NCBI RefSeq assembly: GCF_017498065.1 | Contig: NZ_JAGDFX010000001.1 | Coordinates: 186,001-250,000 of the forward strand | Origin: Oceanisphaera pacifica | Lineage (GTDB): Bacteria > Pseudomonadota > Gammaproteobacteria > Enterobacterales > Aeromonadaceae | Reading direction: 5' to 3' | DNA: 64,000 bases | Part shown: positions 55,311 to 62,748 of the stretch, one piece after another | Layout: every line of letters starts with the position of its first letter | Position numbering within the stretch: position 1 is the stretch's first letter | Made by a program: the position numbers and the translations under genes | Notes under the pieces: model-generated | The model's database searches: none | What the model saw: the letters and a program-made list of their open reading frames with translations, nothing else | What the model was told of the DNA's origin: nothing

Positions 55311-55483
55311 GCTGCCACCCCCATAACTGGGTAACGGCTTACAAATACCAAAGAGCTAGCGCCAGCAATCGCGCGGGCTTCTTGTTCGGTGCTAGCCAAT
55401 ACGGTAATAAAGCGGATTTTCTGTATAGCAGCAATCCGCTGCTTGCCTTGGGCAATAACAAAGGTAAACTTATTAACAGCCAT
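55307..55483 (-). CDS. Icd-like / Ash-family small protein
   Basis: The 58-residue protein begins MAVNKFTFVIAQGKQRIAAI and ends VFVSRYPVMGVAA. The KFTFVIA opening, the basic stretch and STEQEARAIA followed by FVSRYPV match the proteins annotated as host cell division inhibitor Icd-like, common in P4/P1-type elements. The frame is open upstream to 55852, but that part is antisense to another gene and is not conserved-looking; ATG 55483 with AAAGG before it is the natural start. First gene of the leftward operon 55483-53505. Confidence 0.7.
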   Translation of the reverse strand: MAVNKFTFVIAQGKQRIAAIQKIRFITVLASTEQEARAIAGASSLVFVSRYPVMGVAA

Positions 55484-55513
55484 AGTCGTTAGCCTTTTAA
55501 CGTTTGTGGTTAG

Positions 55514-55556
55514 AAGCCCGATCAGTGTTACAGCACTATCGGGCTTTGTTGTTTTT
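55514..55556 (+). other. Strong hairpin with T-tract between the divergent Icd-like and RHH genes
   Basis: AAGCCCGAT and AGTG pair with CACT and ATCGGGCTT (13 bp, one bulged C) over 55514-55546, followed on the + strand by TGTTGTTTTTG. As a + strand terminator it would end a transcript antisense to the Icd-like leader; on the - strand it lies in the 5' leader of the Icd-like operon. Confidence 0.6.
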
Positions 55557-55613
55557 GCTTTGCTAGTGTCATACACTTGCTTTACCAAATAATAGTAAGC
55601 TGGAGTACAACAC

Positions 55614-55790
55614 GTGTCAACAGTCATAAACGCTAAAGGCAACAAACAAATAAACTTCCGTGTGGAACCTGATTTGGAACAAGGCATCATAAAAGCCTTA
55701 AAAGAAGATGGGGATGCCTCTATGTCCGCTTGGATTAAGCGGGTCATACGCAAAGAGCTAAACTCGCGGGGTATTGAGCCAAAAGAGTGA
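55614..55790 (+). CDS. Small RHH-type regulator (58 aa), GTG start
   Basis: A 58-residue protein read on the + strand from GTG 55614 to TGA 55790, preceded by TGGAG eight bases upstream. The sequence VSTVINAKGNKQINFRVEPD ... SAWIKRVIRKEL has the beta strand plus two helices of ribbon-helix-helix or YlcI/YnfO-like (DUF3950) proteins. It is the only rightward gene of the island and is divergent from the Icd-like operon, so a repressor role is a fair inference. Too short and GTG-started, it is easily missed. Confidence 0.7.
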   Translation: MSTVINAKGNKQINFRVEPDLEQGIIKALKEDGDASMSAWIKRVIRKELNSRGIEPKE

Positions 55791-55870
55791 GAAACACTGT
55801 TTTTAGACAAGCCGATCCCCTGAGCATTTCGCCCATTAATTAAATGTTTCATTGGTGGGTTCTCCGGTGG

Positions 55871-56329
55871 TTAAACCATTGCGGGATTATTTAGGGGGTA
55901 CGGCGCGGCTAGTTGGGCCACTTCTGCCGGTGTAAGTGCTGGCGCATTACGTTTATGGCGCATCTGACTGATTAGACTAGCTAAGCGCTCGGCATCTTGG
56001 CAGTTCGCCACGCTGTAACGATAATGGCAGCCTATACCATCCGGATTATCCATAGATTCGCGGTTTAATCTAATGCCTAGGGCTCTTTCTGCTTTGCTGG
56101 CATAGTTCCGACCGGAAGAAAGGCGGCAATGCCTGAGAATGTCGCCCTCTGTTACACCTTTAGGCCATGATAGTAACAACATATAAGCCCGCTCGGTTTT
56201 TGTGGCTGGCTTTGTCGCTATTGGCTGGCGCTGTTGGTTGGTGCTACACTCTGTCTTGTCATTGTTGCGCTTTGTAGATTGTGGGGCTTGAACCTGTGCA
56301 GGGTTCAAGCCCTTTTTGTTTGCTGTCAT
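55871..56329 (-). CDS. Hypothetical protein with HTH-like segment, island
   Basis: A 152-residue protein. The first 40 residues are polar and probably disordered. Residues 45-95 (KTERAYMLLLSWPKGVTEGDILRHCRLSSGRNYASKAERAL) look like a winged helix or helix-turn-helix, and the end is helical. No function recognised. It lies 14 bases after the AlpA-type gene, so the two are probably one unit; it converges with the RHH gene. Confidence 0.65.
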   Translation of the reverse strand: MTANKKGLNPAQVQAPQSTKRNNDKTECSTNQQRQPIATKPATKTERAYMLLLSWPKGVTEGDILRHCRLSSGRNYASKAERALGIRLNRESMDNPDGIGCHYRYSVANCQDAERLASLISQMRHKRNAPALTPAEVAQLAAPYPLNNPAMV

Positions 56330-56343
56330 GCTGATACCCCACC

Positions 56344-56586
56344 TTAAACTGATTGTGTGCCGCTTTGCCCATCAAGCCAAGCATCAAGATCGGCTTTTAA
56401 GTAAATCGCTTTCTTGCCGCATCGGTGATACTTGAGCCCATAACGCCCTGTACTGGCCCAGTTCGCTAATGTCTTATGCGCCAAGCCCAAATAAGCGGCG
56501 GCCTCTTTGCGGGTTAATCGCGGGTTTGCTTCTAGCTCAGCGGCTAAGCGGTTATTTAAAGCAGGGTGGTGCGTGGTGGTTTGCAT
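56344..56586 (-). CDS. AlpA/excisionase-type helix-turn-helix protein
   Basis: An 80-residue protein with a MerR-like/AlpA HTH (LTRKEAAAYLGLAHKTLANWASTGRYGLKYHRCGKKAIYLKADLDAWL, described by its ends LTRKEAAAYLG and YLKADLDAWL, residues 24-72). Such proteins act as excisionase or as activators of the integrase gene in P4-like elements. AAGGGG precedes ATG 56586. Confidence 0.8.
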   Translation of the reverse strand: MQTTTHHPALNNRLAAELEANPRLTRKEAAAYLGLAHKTLANWASTGRYGLKYHRCGKKAIYLKADLDAWLDGQSGTQSV

Positions 56587-56694
56587 GTATTGCCCCTTTC
56601 ATTCGGTGGTTATGGGGGCATTATCTCGGGGGGTTTTAATTAGCTCTATCGAAAAGCGGAAAACTCAGAATTCGATAGTAATTTTAATTTAGTG

Positions 56695-57519
56695 CTATCG
56701 CTTTAAAAAATCACTTACTGGCCAACCGTAAAGGTGCGGCTCTTTATCTAGCGCCAGCATCATCCGATCCAAAAAATTGGCTTCCATTAGCTCTTTTATA
56801 AATGGTTTTCTTGTAGCGCCAACTTGAGCGCCGCTAACCGTAAAATCTGGGTGTAACGTAGCAGCCAGCAAATCATTTGTTATCCACACTTCGCGCATTT
56901 GCTCCCAAAACATTAAATCAAGCATAGGGATCGCGCGATAAATTATAATTTTAGTCAAGTTAGCTATCCCTGCTTTGTCTTTTTCTAGCTTCGGCTCTGG
57001 GTGTTTAAGTGACTCTCGCCAAAATGGCAACAATTGAGCTATATCGGTTAATATTTTTTCATCCGTGAACTCTGCAAGGTTTACAGCCACAGCCAGCCCC
57101 TCATCCATAGGTATTGCATGATCAAAAGTATCAAAATTAATGACGGCGTCCAGATCATCAATAACTGTCAATGTTCGCCCTCGGTCAGCCAAGGCACCAT
57201 AAGCACCTGCTCCCCTCGCTCTCTTGTCCATATAAGCAAGTCTAGAATAAGTTATTGGCCTAATGCTCTCCTTTCCTTCCATTTGTCTGGCATGTTGTGG
57301 GGCGTTATTAACTGCGTGCAATCCTGTATCAAGGAGTGGGCTAAACGCTACCTTTAGCTGTCCATCATCATTAATTCCATGGAAAGGCATTTCAAAAAGT
57401 GATATTCGCTCAATTAGCTGATCTATAAACTCAGCCACTGGTAATTCCAATAGCACATCATACCGTTCTAATTTAAACCATTCGGGCAACTGCTCCGGTT
57501 TATTAATTCGCTTTGCCAT
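56695..57519 (-). CDS. DUF6387-like protein next to integrase
   Basis: A 274-residue protein of unknown role. Its beginning, MAKRINKPEQLPEWFKLERYD, resembles the DUF6387 proteins found beside integrases in genomic islands; I recall this from the family's opening only. It is soluble, mostly helical, with no catalytic motif that I recognise. AGGG eight bases before supports ATG 57519, four bases after the integrase stop; a longer frame from 57543 would overlap int. Co-transcription with int is likely. Confidence 0.65.
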   Translation of the reverse strand: MAKRINKPEQLPEWFKLERYDVLLELPVAEFIDQLIERISLFEMPFHGINDDGQLKVAFSPLLDTGLHAVNNAPQHARQMEGKESIRPITYSRLAYMDKRARGAGAYGALADRGRTLTVIDDLDAVINFDTFDHAIPMDEGLAVAVNLAEFTDEKILTDIAQLLPFWRESLKHPEPKLEKDKAGIANLTKIIIYRAIPMLDLMFWEQMREVWITNDLLAATLHPDFTVSGAQVGATRKPFIKELMEANFLDRMMLALDKEPHLYGWPVSDFLKR

Positions 57520-57523
57520 TGTC

Positions 57524-59026
57524 TTATCCCTGTTCGGTGTCATTGCTGGCGCTGGTGTCGTCGTTGCCGTGTAGCTTGGCGGCCAGCTCGAACAACAAGC
57601 GGCGTTTGTCCTTTTCTGGCATTCCCTCTACCAAGGCGGCTAACTGGCTATCAATAGCCGCATCAGGTTTTTGCGCCAGCCCCGCATGTTCTAGCATGGC
57701 CCGCTCTATCCGTTCGGCCGGCCCTCTCAACTCGTCGGCACTAAAAGACAAATAACCCTCGGTTATATCGTCGCGCTTACTTTTATGGTTCATCAACCGC
57801 TTTAGAATGTAAGTTCCCACGCCTGCTAACTCTGCCACGCTGCCAAATGTGCGGCGGGCATCATGGCAAGTAAAGGCAATAGGGGTTAAACCATCAGAGT
57901 TAGGGCTTGGCACTGTTTGGGCTACTATTCTTTTAATGGTCTTTCTGGGCTCTTGGATGGGTTTAATATTGCTTGCACTCGGGAACACATAAACGCTAAC
58001 CATGCCGCAAACATTCCAGCGGCGGCGAAAGATGGTTAACAAGGTATTGGTGATCGGTAGCTCTAAAGGGTCGCCGTTTTTTGTTTCTTCTATCCAAAAG
58101 AAACGCCCCCCAAGGTTTACCCGCTCCCATGTAAGACCGAACACCTCTGATCGCCTTAAACCGGTAAATAAAGCCAAGTCCAGCCCATCACAAATAGCGG
58201 CCGTTGTGTCTTGACGGTTCGCGGTGGCTTCACTTCGCACTTGCTCAACTGCGGCAAGCCAGCGGCCTAAATCATGGTTTCTTATTCGGCTAGTTTTGCG
58301 GGATACATGATTCCATTGCCGCTTTGTGGATAAAACCAAGGTAGGGGGATCAGGTAATAAAGTCGTCCCATCTTCGTCACGATAATGATCATGTGCAAAG
58401 CGATATACAGCCCGCAAAGAGCGCCCCCATAAATCGGCTTGCGCTTTACTGGCATTTCTCATTTTCACCGCTTGCCCGTCTTTGTTTATCCAGCTTATAC
58501 GCCCCTCGCTAATTGCTTGGTGCTGTTGCTGTACTCGCTCCCGTGAAATATTGCGCAATGGCTGGCCCATCCAACCCTGTGAGTAATTACCTAGAGCAGC
58601 TCTGTATTGTTCGGCGGTGGTGGTTTTAATGCGCTCGCCTCGACTGCTTATGTATTCCTCAAGAGCTTCCAGCAAGGTAACGCTAGCTTTTTGGTGGATG
58701 CGGCGGGTTTCGTTCGGGTTATTGCCCGTGGTGGCAATATCGCGCAATACATTCATGGCTACACGCCGCGCACCATCAACGGTAAGGTCTGGCCATGTTC
58801 CAATAGTTGAGCGGATAAACTTTCCATTTTTTTTGCGGATCACACAAAAAACCTTACGGCCACTAGCAGCCACACGAACACGCAACCCTGATATTTTTGT
58901 ATCAGCGTATTCTTTGCGGCCTATCTCCGGAATGGCTAAATCATTAATAGCCCGTTTAGTGAAGTTAAACCTGTCCAATTCACCGCCCCTATTTGCCATA
59001 ATCGTTTGGTCTCGAGGGATACCCAT
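57524..59026 (-). CDS. int: Tyrosine integrase, DUF4102 type
   Basis: Site-specific recombinase of the island, up to 500 residues. The N-terminal arm-binding DUF4102 domain (about 20-110) has the ISGLRVRVAASGRKVF segment. A SAM-like core-binding domain spans about 115-215. The catalytic domain shows Arg291 in FTGLRRSEV, HDARRTF (HxxR) near 395 and the nucleophile in ITEGYLSF near 425. ATG 59026 has AAGG before it but lies inside the GGGATAC arm sites; ATG 58999 (MANRGGELDRF) is the alternative. It is adjacent to attR, the usual place. Confidence 0.93.
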   Translation of the reverse strand: MGIPRDQTIMANRGGELDRFNFTKRAINDLAIPEIGRKEYADTKISGLRVRVAASGRKVFCVIRKKNGKFIRSTIGTWPDLTVDGARRVAMNVLRDIATTGNNPNETRRIHQKASVTLLEALEEYISSRGERIKTTTAEQYRAALGNYSQGWMGQPLRNISRERVQQQHQAISEGRISWINKDGQAVKMRNASKAQADLWGRSLRAVYRFAHDHYRDEDGTTLLPDPPTLVLSTKRQWNHVSRKTSRIRNHDLGRWLAAVEQVRSEATANRQDTTAAICDGLDLALFTGLRRSEVFGLTWERVNLGGRFFWIEETKNGDPLELPITNTLLTIFRRRWNVCGMVSVYVFPSASNIKPIQEPRKTIKRIVAQTVPSPNSDGLTPIAFTCHDARRTFGSVAELAGVGTYILKRLMNHKSKRDDITEGYLSFSADELRGPAERIERAMLEHAGLAQKPDAAIDSQLAALVEGMPEKDKRRLLFELAAKLHGNDDTSASNDTEQG

Positions 59027-59054
59027 GGGATACCTTGGGATACCAGTGGGATAC
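59016..59054 (+). repeat. Right integrase arm-type sites (4 x GGGATAC)
   Basis: GGGATAC at 59016, 59027, 59037 and 59048, spaced 11, 10 and 11 bases, i.e. on one face of the helix. They lie over the integrase start region and so could also let the integrase repress itself. Confidence 0.7.
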
Positions 59055-59164
59055 TTTATATAGGTATTTGCAGGGAATCAAGAGTAACAACAGTTACGCG
59101 TAAGGCTCTGTTTTAATTATAGTAATATGCAAGCAGGTAACGACAGTGATTCCTTATCCGCATA

Positions 59165-59214
59165 ACTCATAATCGTTAGGTCCCCAGTTCGAGTCTGGGA
59201 GGGGCCACCATATA
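59165..59214 (+). repeat. attR, 50-bp direct repeat
   Basis: Identical to 50104-50153. It is a 3' fragment of tRNA-Ile2 without acceptor 5' half and cannot form a tRNA. Confidence 0.95.
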
Positions 59215-59218
59215 TAGT

Positions 59219-59254
59219 AAGGGTTAGCAGATTAATATCTGCTAACCCTTTTTT
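59219..59254 (+). terminator. Original tRNA-Ile2 terminator, displaced by the island
   Basis: AAGGGTTAGCAGAT (59219-59232) pairs perfectly with ATCTGCTAACCCTT (59237-59250), loop of 4, then TTTT. Confidence 0.85.
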
Positions 59255-59632
59255 GTGCCTGCCTCCTTATGGTTAAGAGTGGGTCAAGTAATGGGTCAAA
59301 TAAGCGCATAGCTGTTTGACTTATTGGCAGTGCCGTTGGCGCATCTGTTACTAAGCGAGTTACAAGCTAAACTACCAGAAAACAATCTTGAGCTAACTAA
59401 GACACGGTTACTGCTGCGTAAGCAAGAGCAGTGATGAGAAAAGTTGATAAGAGCTTCTTGCCGAGCCTCGACAACAGACGGTTCAGAGCTGGCGCTAATG
59501 CTGCGTTTAGTGCTGATTGATTATCTCAGTAAAGTGGAGAGACCACTTCCCATGGGAAACGGCATCAACTGAGTAATTGGAGTAAAACGAGGCTTAGGCA
59601 CCTGTCCCTCTTCAAAAAATCCAGCGAACCTG
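59255..59632. pseudogene. Remnants of genes right of the island
   Basis: No intact gene. A coding-like + strand stretch (about 59323-59434, ending LELTKTRLLLRKQEQ then stop) and a second one (about 59440-59530, with SELALMLRLVLIDYLS, reminiscent of the start of IS transposases) are both without start and are truncated. Two GGGTCAA motifs (near 59282 and 59294) look like arm sites of some older element. Confidence 0.35.
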
Positions 59633-59784
59633 AACCTAAGTTGCCACCCAATGAACCTAAGTTGCCACCCAATGTTAAATTGTTCCACTAATGAACCTAA
59701 GTTGCCACCCAATGTTAAATTAACCTAAGTTGCCACCCAATGTTAAATTGTTCCACTAAGACTCATTGTTCCACTAAGACTCAT
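59633..59784. repeat. Nested tandem repeats (21-bp unit x4)
   Basis: A 21-bp unit, AACCTAAGTTGCCACCCAAT plus G, occurs at 59633-59653, 59654-59674, 59694-59714 and 59722-59742. The last three are followed by TTAAATTGTTCCACTAA or parts of it, and TTGTTCCACTAAGACTCA is itself repeated at 59748 and 59766. The arrangement looks like slippage between two short units. Confidence 0.9.
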
Positions 59785-59974
59785 GTTGGGCCAGCCACCT
59801 AGATTTTTGGCTGTGATTGGCAAAATTGAATGGGATGAAAAACTAAAATGGAGCAGATTGCTCTTATTTGATGTGGTTTGCTAGTAATTTGCTTCGTTTA
59901 AACGATATTCAGGTAGCACTTGCGCACTCCTGTTGGAGTGTACGTATTTAGCTATGTTGATTGACGCTAAGTAC
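59785..59974. other. Short gap before the RAYT gene
   Basis: Contains a + strand coding-like fragment (FLAVIGKIEWDEKLKWSRLL) with no start, and an ACTCC-TGTT-GGAGT hairpin at about 59926-59938. Nothing intact. Confidence 0.3.
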
Positions 59975-60949
59975 TCAGCTTGACCAGTGCTGGCAACTTT
60001 TAAGGTGCGCGCGCCGCTGCATACCTAAGTGTTTGCAGTAACGCGTTAAGTCTTCAAGCGACCCAACCGGTCCGGTGAACAGATACTTAAACTCTTCGGT
60101 TATCTTTAACCAGTTTTCTAGCGGAATATTCAACCTGTTCAGTATGTTGGCGGTACTTTCTGCAATAGCACCTCGTTTATCATCGCGTAATATTCTGCCC
60201 ATATCGTCCACGAGGGTGATGTAATCTTTGACGTCAAACAGTAAGCCTTTGGGTAACTGTTTGCGTTCATTACCCACAAAGGGCAGTAGACGCTTCGGTT
60301 GTCCCCCCTGTTTTGCTGCATCTATACGTCGCCTAATGCTGGTGTGCTTAGACTTTTCTGGGGTGGTGGCCATTTGTGCGCGAATGGGGTTTAAATCGAC
60401 GTAGGTCATACAGGCCAACACCGCAGCTTCATCGAGTAAGGCTTGAGATTTAAAGCGCCCTTCCCAGAAGCGTCCGGTGCAGTTATCTTCCTTATTCGCT
60501 TGGCGAGCTATTGGCTCGTTTAAGGCGCGCATAAACCAGCTGATGTCTATCAGTCGACGTCGATACTCGGCAACCCTCTCGTTAAGTATGTCGATTTCAT
60601 AAGCCTTAACGACCTCGCCGTTCGCAAACCGTTGGGTGAGCGGTGTGCCTTTAAACAGCTTATGCCATTGATTTACCACATCAATATCTCGCCAATTCAC
60701 CGCTGTTTCTGCATCAATACGCAGCACCACATGCACATGATTAGACATAACCGCATAGGCGGTAATATCAATGGCAAACGCCTGCGTCAAAAACAGCAAT
60801 CGCTTCTCTAACCATTGTCGACGGTGTTCAAACGTACGACCAGAAACCTCATCCACACCACACAAAAATGCCCTTCTCACCGTGCGACTTACGCAATGGT
60901 AAAAGGGCGTATCTTGTAAGCTCACTTGGGCAACCCGTGGTTTAGCCAT
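59975..60949 (-). CDS. REP-associated tyrosine transposase (RAYT, Y1/IS200-like)
   Basis: A 324-residue single-strand transposase of the TnpA_REP/Y1_Tnp family. The HUH metal motif is HVHVVL near residue 71 after YAVMSNHVHV, and the N-terminal segment MAKPRVAQVSLQDTPFYHCVSR is typical of the larger marine RAYTs. The catalytic tyrosine should be in the helix around residues 180-190 (MTYVDLNPIRA region). AGGAGG stands before ATG 60949. Such proteins are thought to move REP repeats; the dispersed palindromes in this window are candidate substrates. Confidence 0.85.
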   Translation of the reverse strand: MAKPRVAQVSLQDTPFYHCVSRTVRRAFLCGVDEVSGRTFEHRRQWLEKRLLFLTQAFAIDITAYAVMSNHVHVVLRIDAETAVNWRDIDVVNQWHKLFKGTPLTQRFANGEVVKAYEIDILNERVAEYRRRLIDISWFMRALNEPIARQANKEDNCTGRFWEGRFKSQALLDEAAVLACMTYVDLNPIRAQMATTPEKSKHTSIRRRIDAAKQGGQPKRLLPFVGNERKQLPKGLLFDVKDYITLVDDMGRILRDDKRGAIAESTANILNRLNIPLENWLKITEEFKYLFTGPVGSLEDLTRYCKHLGMQRRAHLKSCQHWSS

Positions 60950-60991
60950 CCTAGCCTCCTAAAAAGTTCAACCCTGAACATTTTAAGTATA

Positions 60992-61106
60992 GGTGATAGG
61001 CTAAAAAACAACCAATATCTATGGGTGGCCTGTTAGTTGGATTTGGTGATAGGCTAAAAAACAACCAATACCTATGGGTGGCCTGTTAGTTGTGTTAGTT
61101 GGATTT
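60992..61106. repeat. 53-bp tandem repeat upstream of the RAYT gene
   Basis: A 53-bp unit (GGTGATAGGCTAAAAAACAA at its start, GCCTGTTAGTTGGATTT at its end) at 60992-61044 is repeated from 61045 with one base change and a small duplication of TGTTAGTTG. It sits 43 bases before the RAYT start and may hold its promoter or its own recognition ends. Confidence 0.85.
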
Positions 61107-61412
61107 TTAGTATCCGATACTCACACCTTACGACAGAGGGCTACACCTTGCCCATCTGCGTCACTGACTATGTACTTTAGGCCGCCTAAAGAATAACAGT
61201 TTATCTGCTTCATTCTTTGCCTAAGAGCATGAGCTAGGAGTGTTATTCAATATGCTCAAACTGTCATACTCACTCTTAGGCTCGCTGAGTAAGGGCGGGG
61301 AGCTTCACTGTACCTTATAGGCGTTGGGCTTATCCAGCTACTTAGGAGCAATCGCAGATATGGGACATAGGCAGGAGATAAAAATAGACTATAACGTTCA
61401 AAGAGAGGCGAT
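61107..61412. other. Gap between the RAYT repeats and a small membrane-protein gene
   Basis: About 300 bases. I see only a CTTTAGGCCGCCTAAAG palindrome near 61173-61190 and no gene. Confidence 0.5.
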
Positions 61413-61679
61413 ATGAAAAACAGTACTTTAATAGCTAGTTTGGCGGCCACGGGGACATTTTTTGCACTGTGCTGGCTGTTTTCGGGAGCTGCTGACAATG
61501 CATCTTGGTTAATGTCGCTTAACCCCATATCCTCATTTACCGGCTTAGCATTTGCGCTGTCTTTTGCGGCAGGCTTTCCTATTGGTTTGGCAATTGCTGC
61601 GGCCTGTGGGGTGTTTATATTAATTCCTGCGGCTGTGTTTTTTATTAGTCGTCGCTGGCTACGCCGTTATGATCTATAG
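61413..61679 (+). CDS. Small hypothetical membrane protein (88 aa)
   Basis: An 88-residue protein with two or three hydrophobic helices (about 5-25, 40-58, 60-80) and a basic C-terminus (SRRWLRRYDL), so probably inner membrane with the tail in the cytoplasm. GAGAGG five bases before the ATG supports expression. Function not recognised. Confidence 0.65.
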   Translation: MKNSTLIASLAATGTFFALCWLFSGAADNASWLMSLNPISSFTGLAFALSFAAGFPIGLAIAAACGVFILIPAAVFFISRRWLRRYDL

Positions 61680-61775
61680 CTAAAGATATAAGCAGCGCCA
61701 GCTAAGTTATAACCCTAATTAAGGAAGCTCTAACTAACAATCAAACCTTATTATTTTTCGTATGGCAGCCGGCGT

Positions 61776-62468
61776 TTAACAGGCGATGTGGGTGACTAGT
61801 TTTTTGATATGGAGCGGTACTGGATCTAAACAAGATACGGGACTGATACTGTTGTTTAAGATCAGTGGCAGTTCGGTGCAACCGAGTATCACTTGCTCTA
61901 TTTTTTGCTCGATGACCATGTCATTTATAATGCGCAGCAGTTGTTGTTGGCTGGCGTCTGTTACCACGCCATGCTCTAGCTCGCTGGCGATAATTTGTTG
62001 AATTAACGCTATGTTGTCGGTGTTTGGAGTGACGACTTTGATACCGACTTCGGCAAAGCTGCGGGCAAAAAAGTCGTGATTCATGGTAAAGGCGGTGCCT
62101 AATAGGCCAACGGTATTAACCTTACTATCTTGTGCGGCATTTCGGGTAGCATCCAGCATGCTGATCAGTTCAATCGGCGAGCGCTTGACTAACTCATCAA
62201 ACACAATATGGGTAGTGCCCGCAGTAAGAGCAGCACATTCTGCACCAGCAGCGGCAAGATGATGAATGGCGGTAAGCAGATATTCGGTTAAACCGGCAAG
62301 ATCTTGTGCTTCACAGTATGCAAATACCTCGAAAGGGCTGAGGCTTTCAATGGATAACTTGGGCAATACTTCTGACCCTTTAAGCTGCCCTATTCCCGCA
62401 ATTAACCCTTGGTAATATAAGACGGTAGCTTCAGGCCCAGTGCCACCGACTAATCCTAGCTTACGCAT
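61776..62468 (-). CDS. Aspartate/glutamate racemase family protein
   Basis: A 230-residue cofactor-independent racemase-fold protein. It opens KLGLVGGTGPEATVLYYQ, and the second catalytic cysteine is present in VILGCTELPLIL near residue 195. The first catalytic loop, normally C/T-x-N-T-x-H, reads TAGTTH near residue 83: the cysteine is replaced by threonine and the conserved asparagine by glycine. True racemase activity is therefore uncertain; a one-base-acting or different reaction is possible. AAGGAG precedes the ATG. Divergent from a GntP-type permease, perhaps for the same substrate. Confidence 0.8.
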   Translation of the reverse strand: MRKLGLVGGTGPEATVLYYQGLIAGIGQLKGSEVLPKLSIESLSPFEVFAYCEAQDLAGLTEYLLTAIHHLAAAGAECAALTAGTTHIVFDELVKRSPIELISMLDATRNAAQDSKVNTVGLLGTAFTMNHDFFARSFAEVGIKVVTPNTDNIALIQQIIASELEHGVVTDASQQQLLRIINDMVIEQKIEQVILGCTELPLILNNSISPVSCLDPVPLHIKKLVTHIAC

Positions 62469-62748
62469 AGCGGGCTCCTTTCTCGTTAGAGGTTTTTCTG
62501 CTAATGGCTTAATGCCTTACTTTTGGCTAACAGCTTCTTTGATGTTAGTCCCTTTTGCGCTTGAATTCAGGTGCTAAAAGAGGGGAAAAGCAAACATTTA
62601 TTACTATGCAGCTACGCACATGGCTTGAGCTTTTCTCACCATCAAATAAAAAATCATGATACTGAGTTAATTATCGCTTTTTACATGGGTTTTTATGGTT
62701 TTTGCAGCTAAAATCACTAATATTTTTCATTATTAGGGATATGGCTCT

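Larger units (their letters stand above)
50104..59214. mobile_element. 9.1-kb integrative island at tRNA-Ile2
   Basis: Bounded by identical 50-bp repeats, the first inside an intact tRNA gene. The tyrosine integrase lies at the right end and reads inward from next to attR. Contents: integrase, DUF6387-like gene, AlpA-type regulator, a DNA-binding-like protein, a divergent RHH-type regulator, an Icd-like protein, a probable ADP-ribosyltransferase, several unknowns, a wHTH protein, a gene-free control region, and a coiled-coil protein. Nearly all genes read leftward. No capsid, terminase, primase or conjugation gene is recognised, so it resembles a small phage satellite or a P4-like remnant rather than a prophage or ICE. 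That classification is inference. Confidence 0.92.

Noticed and set aside
55307-55852. 181-codon - strand frame extending the Icd-like gene upstream
   Set aside because: The extension is antisense to the RHH-type gene and crosses the hairpin; family members start at the MAVNKFTF methionine.
59633-59784. Possible CRISPR array
   Set aside because: Unit spacing is irregular (0 to 20 bases), the intervening sequence is itself repeated, and no cas gene is present.
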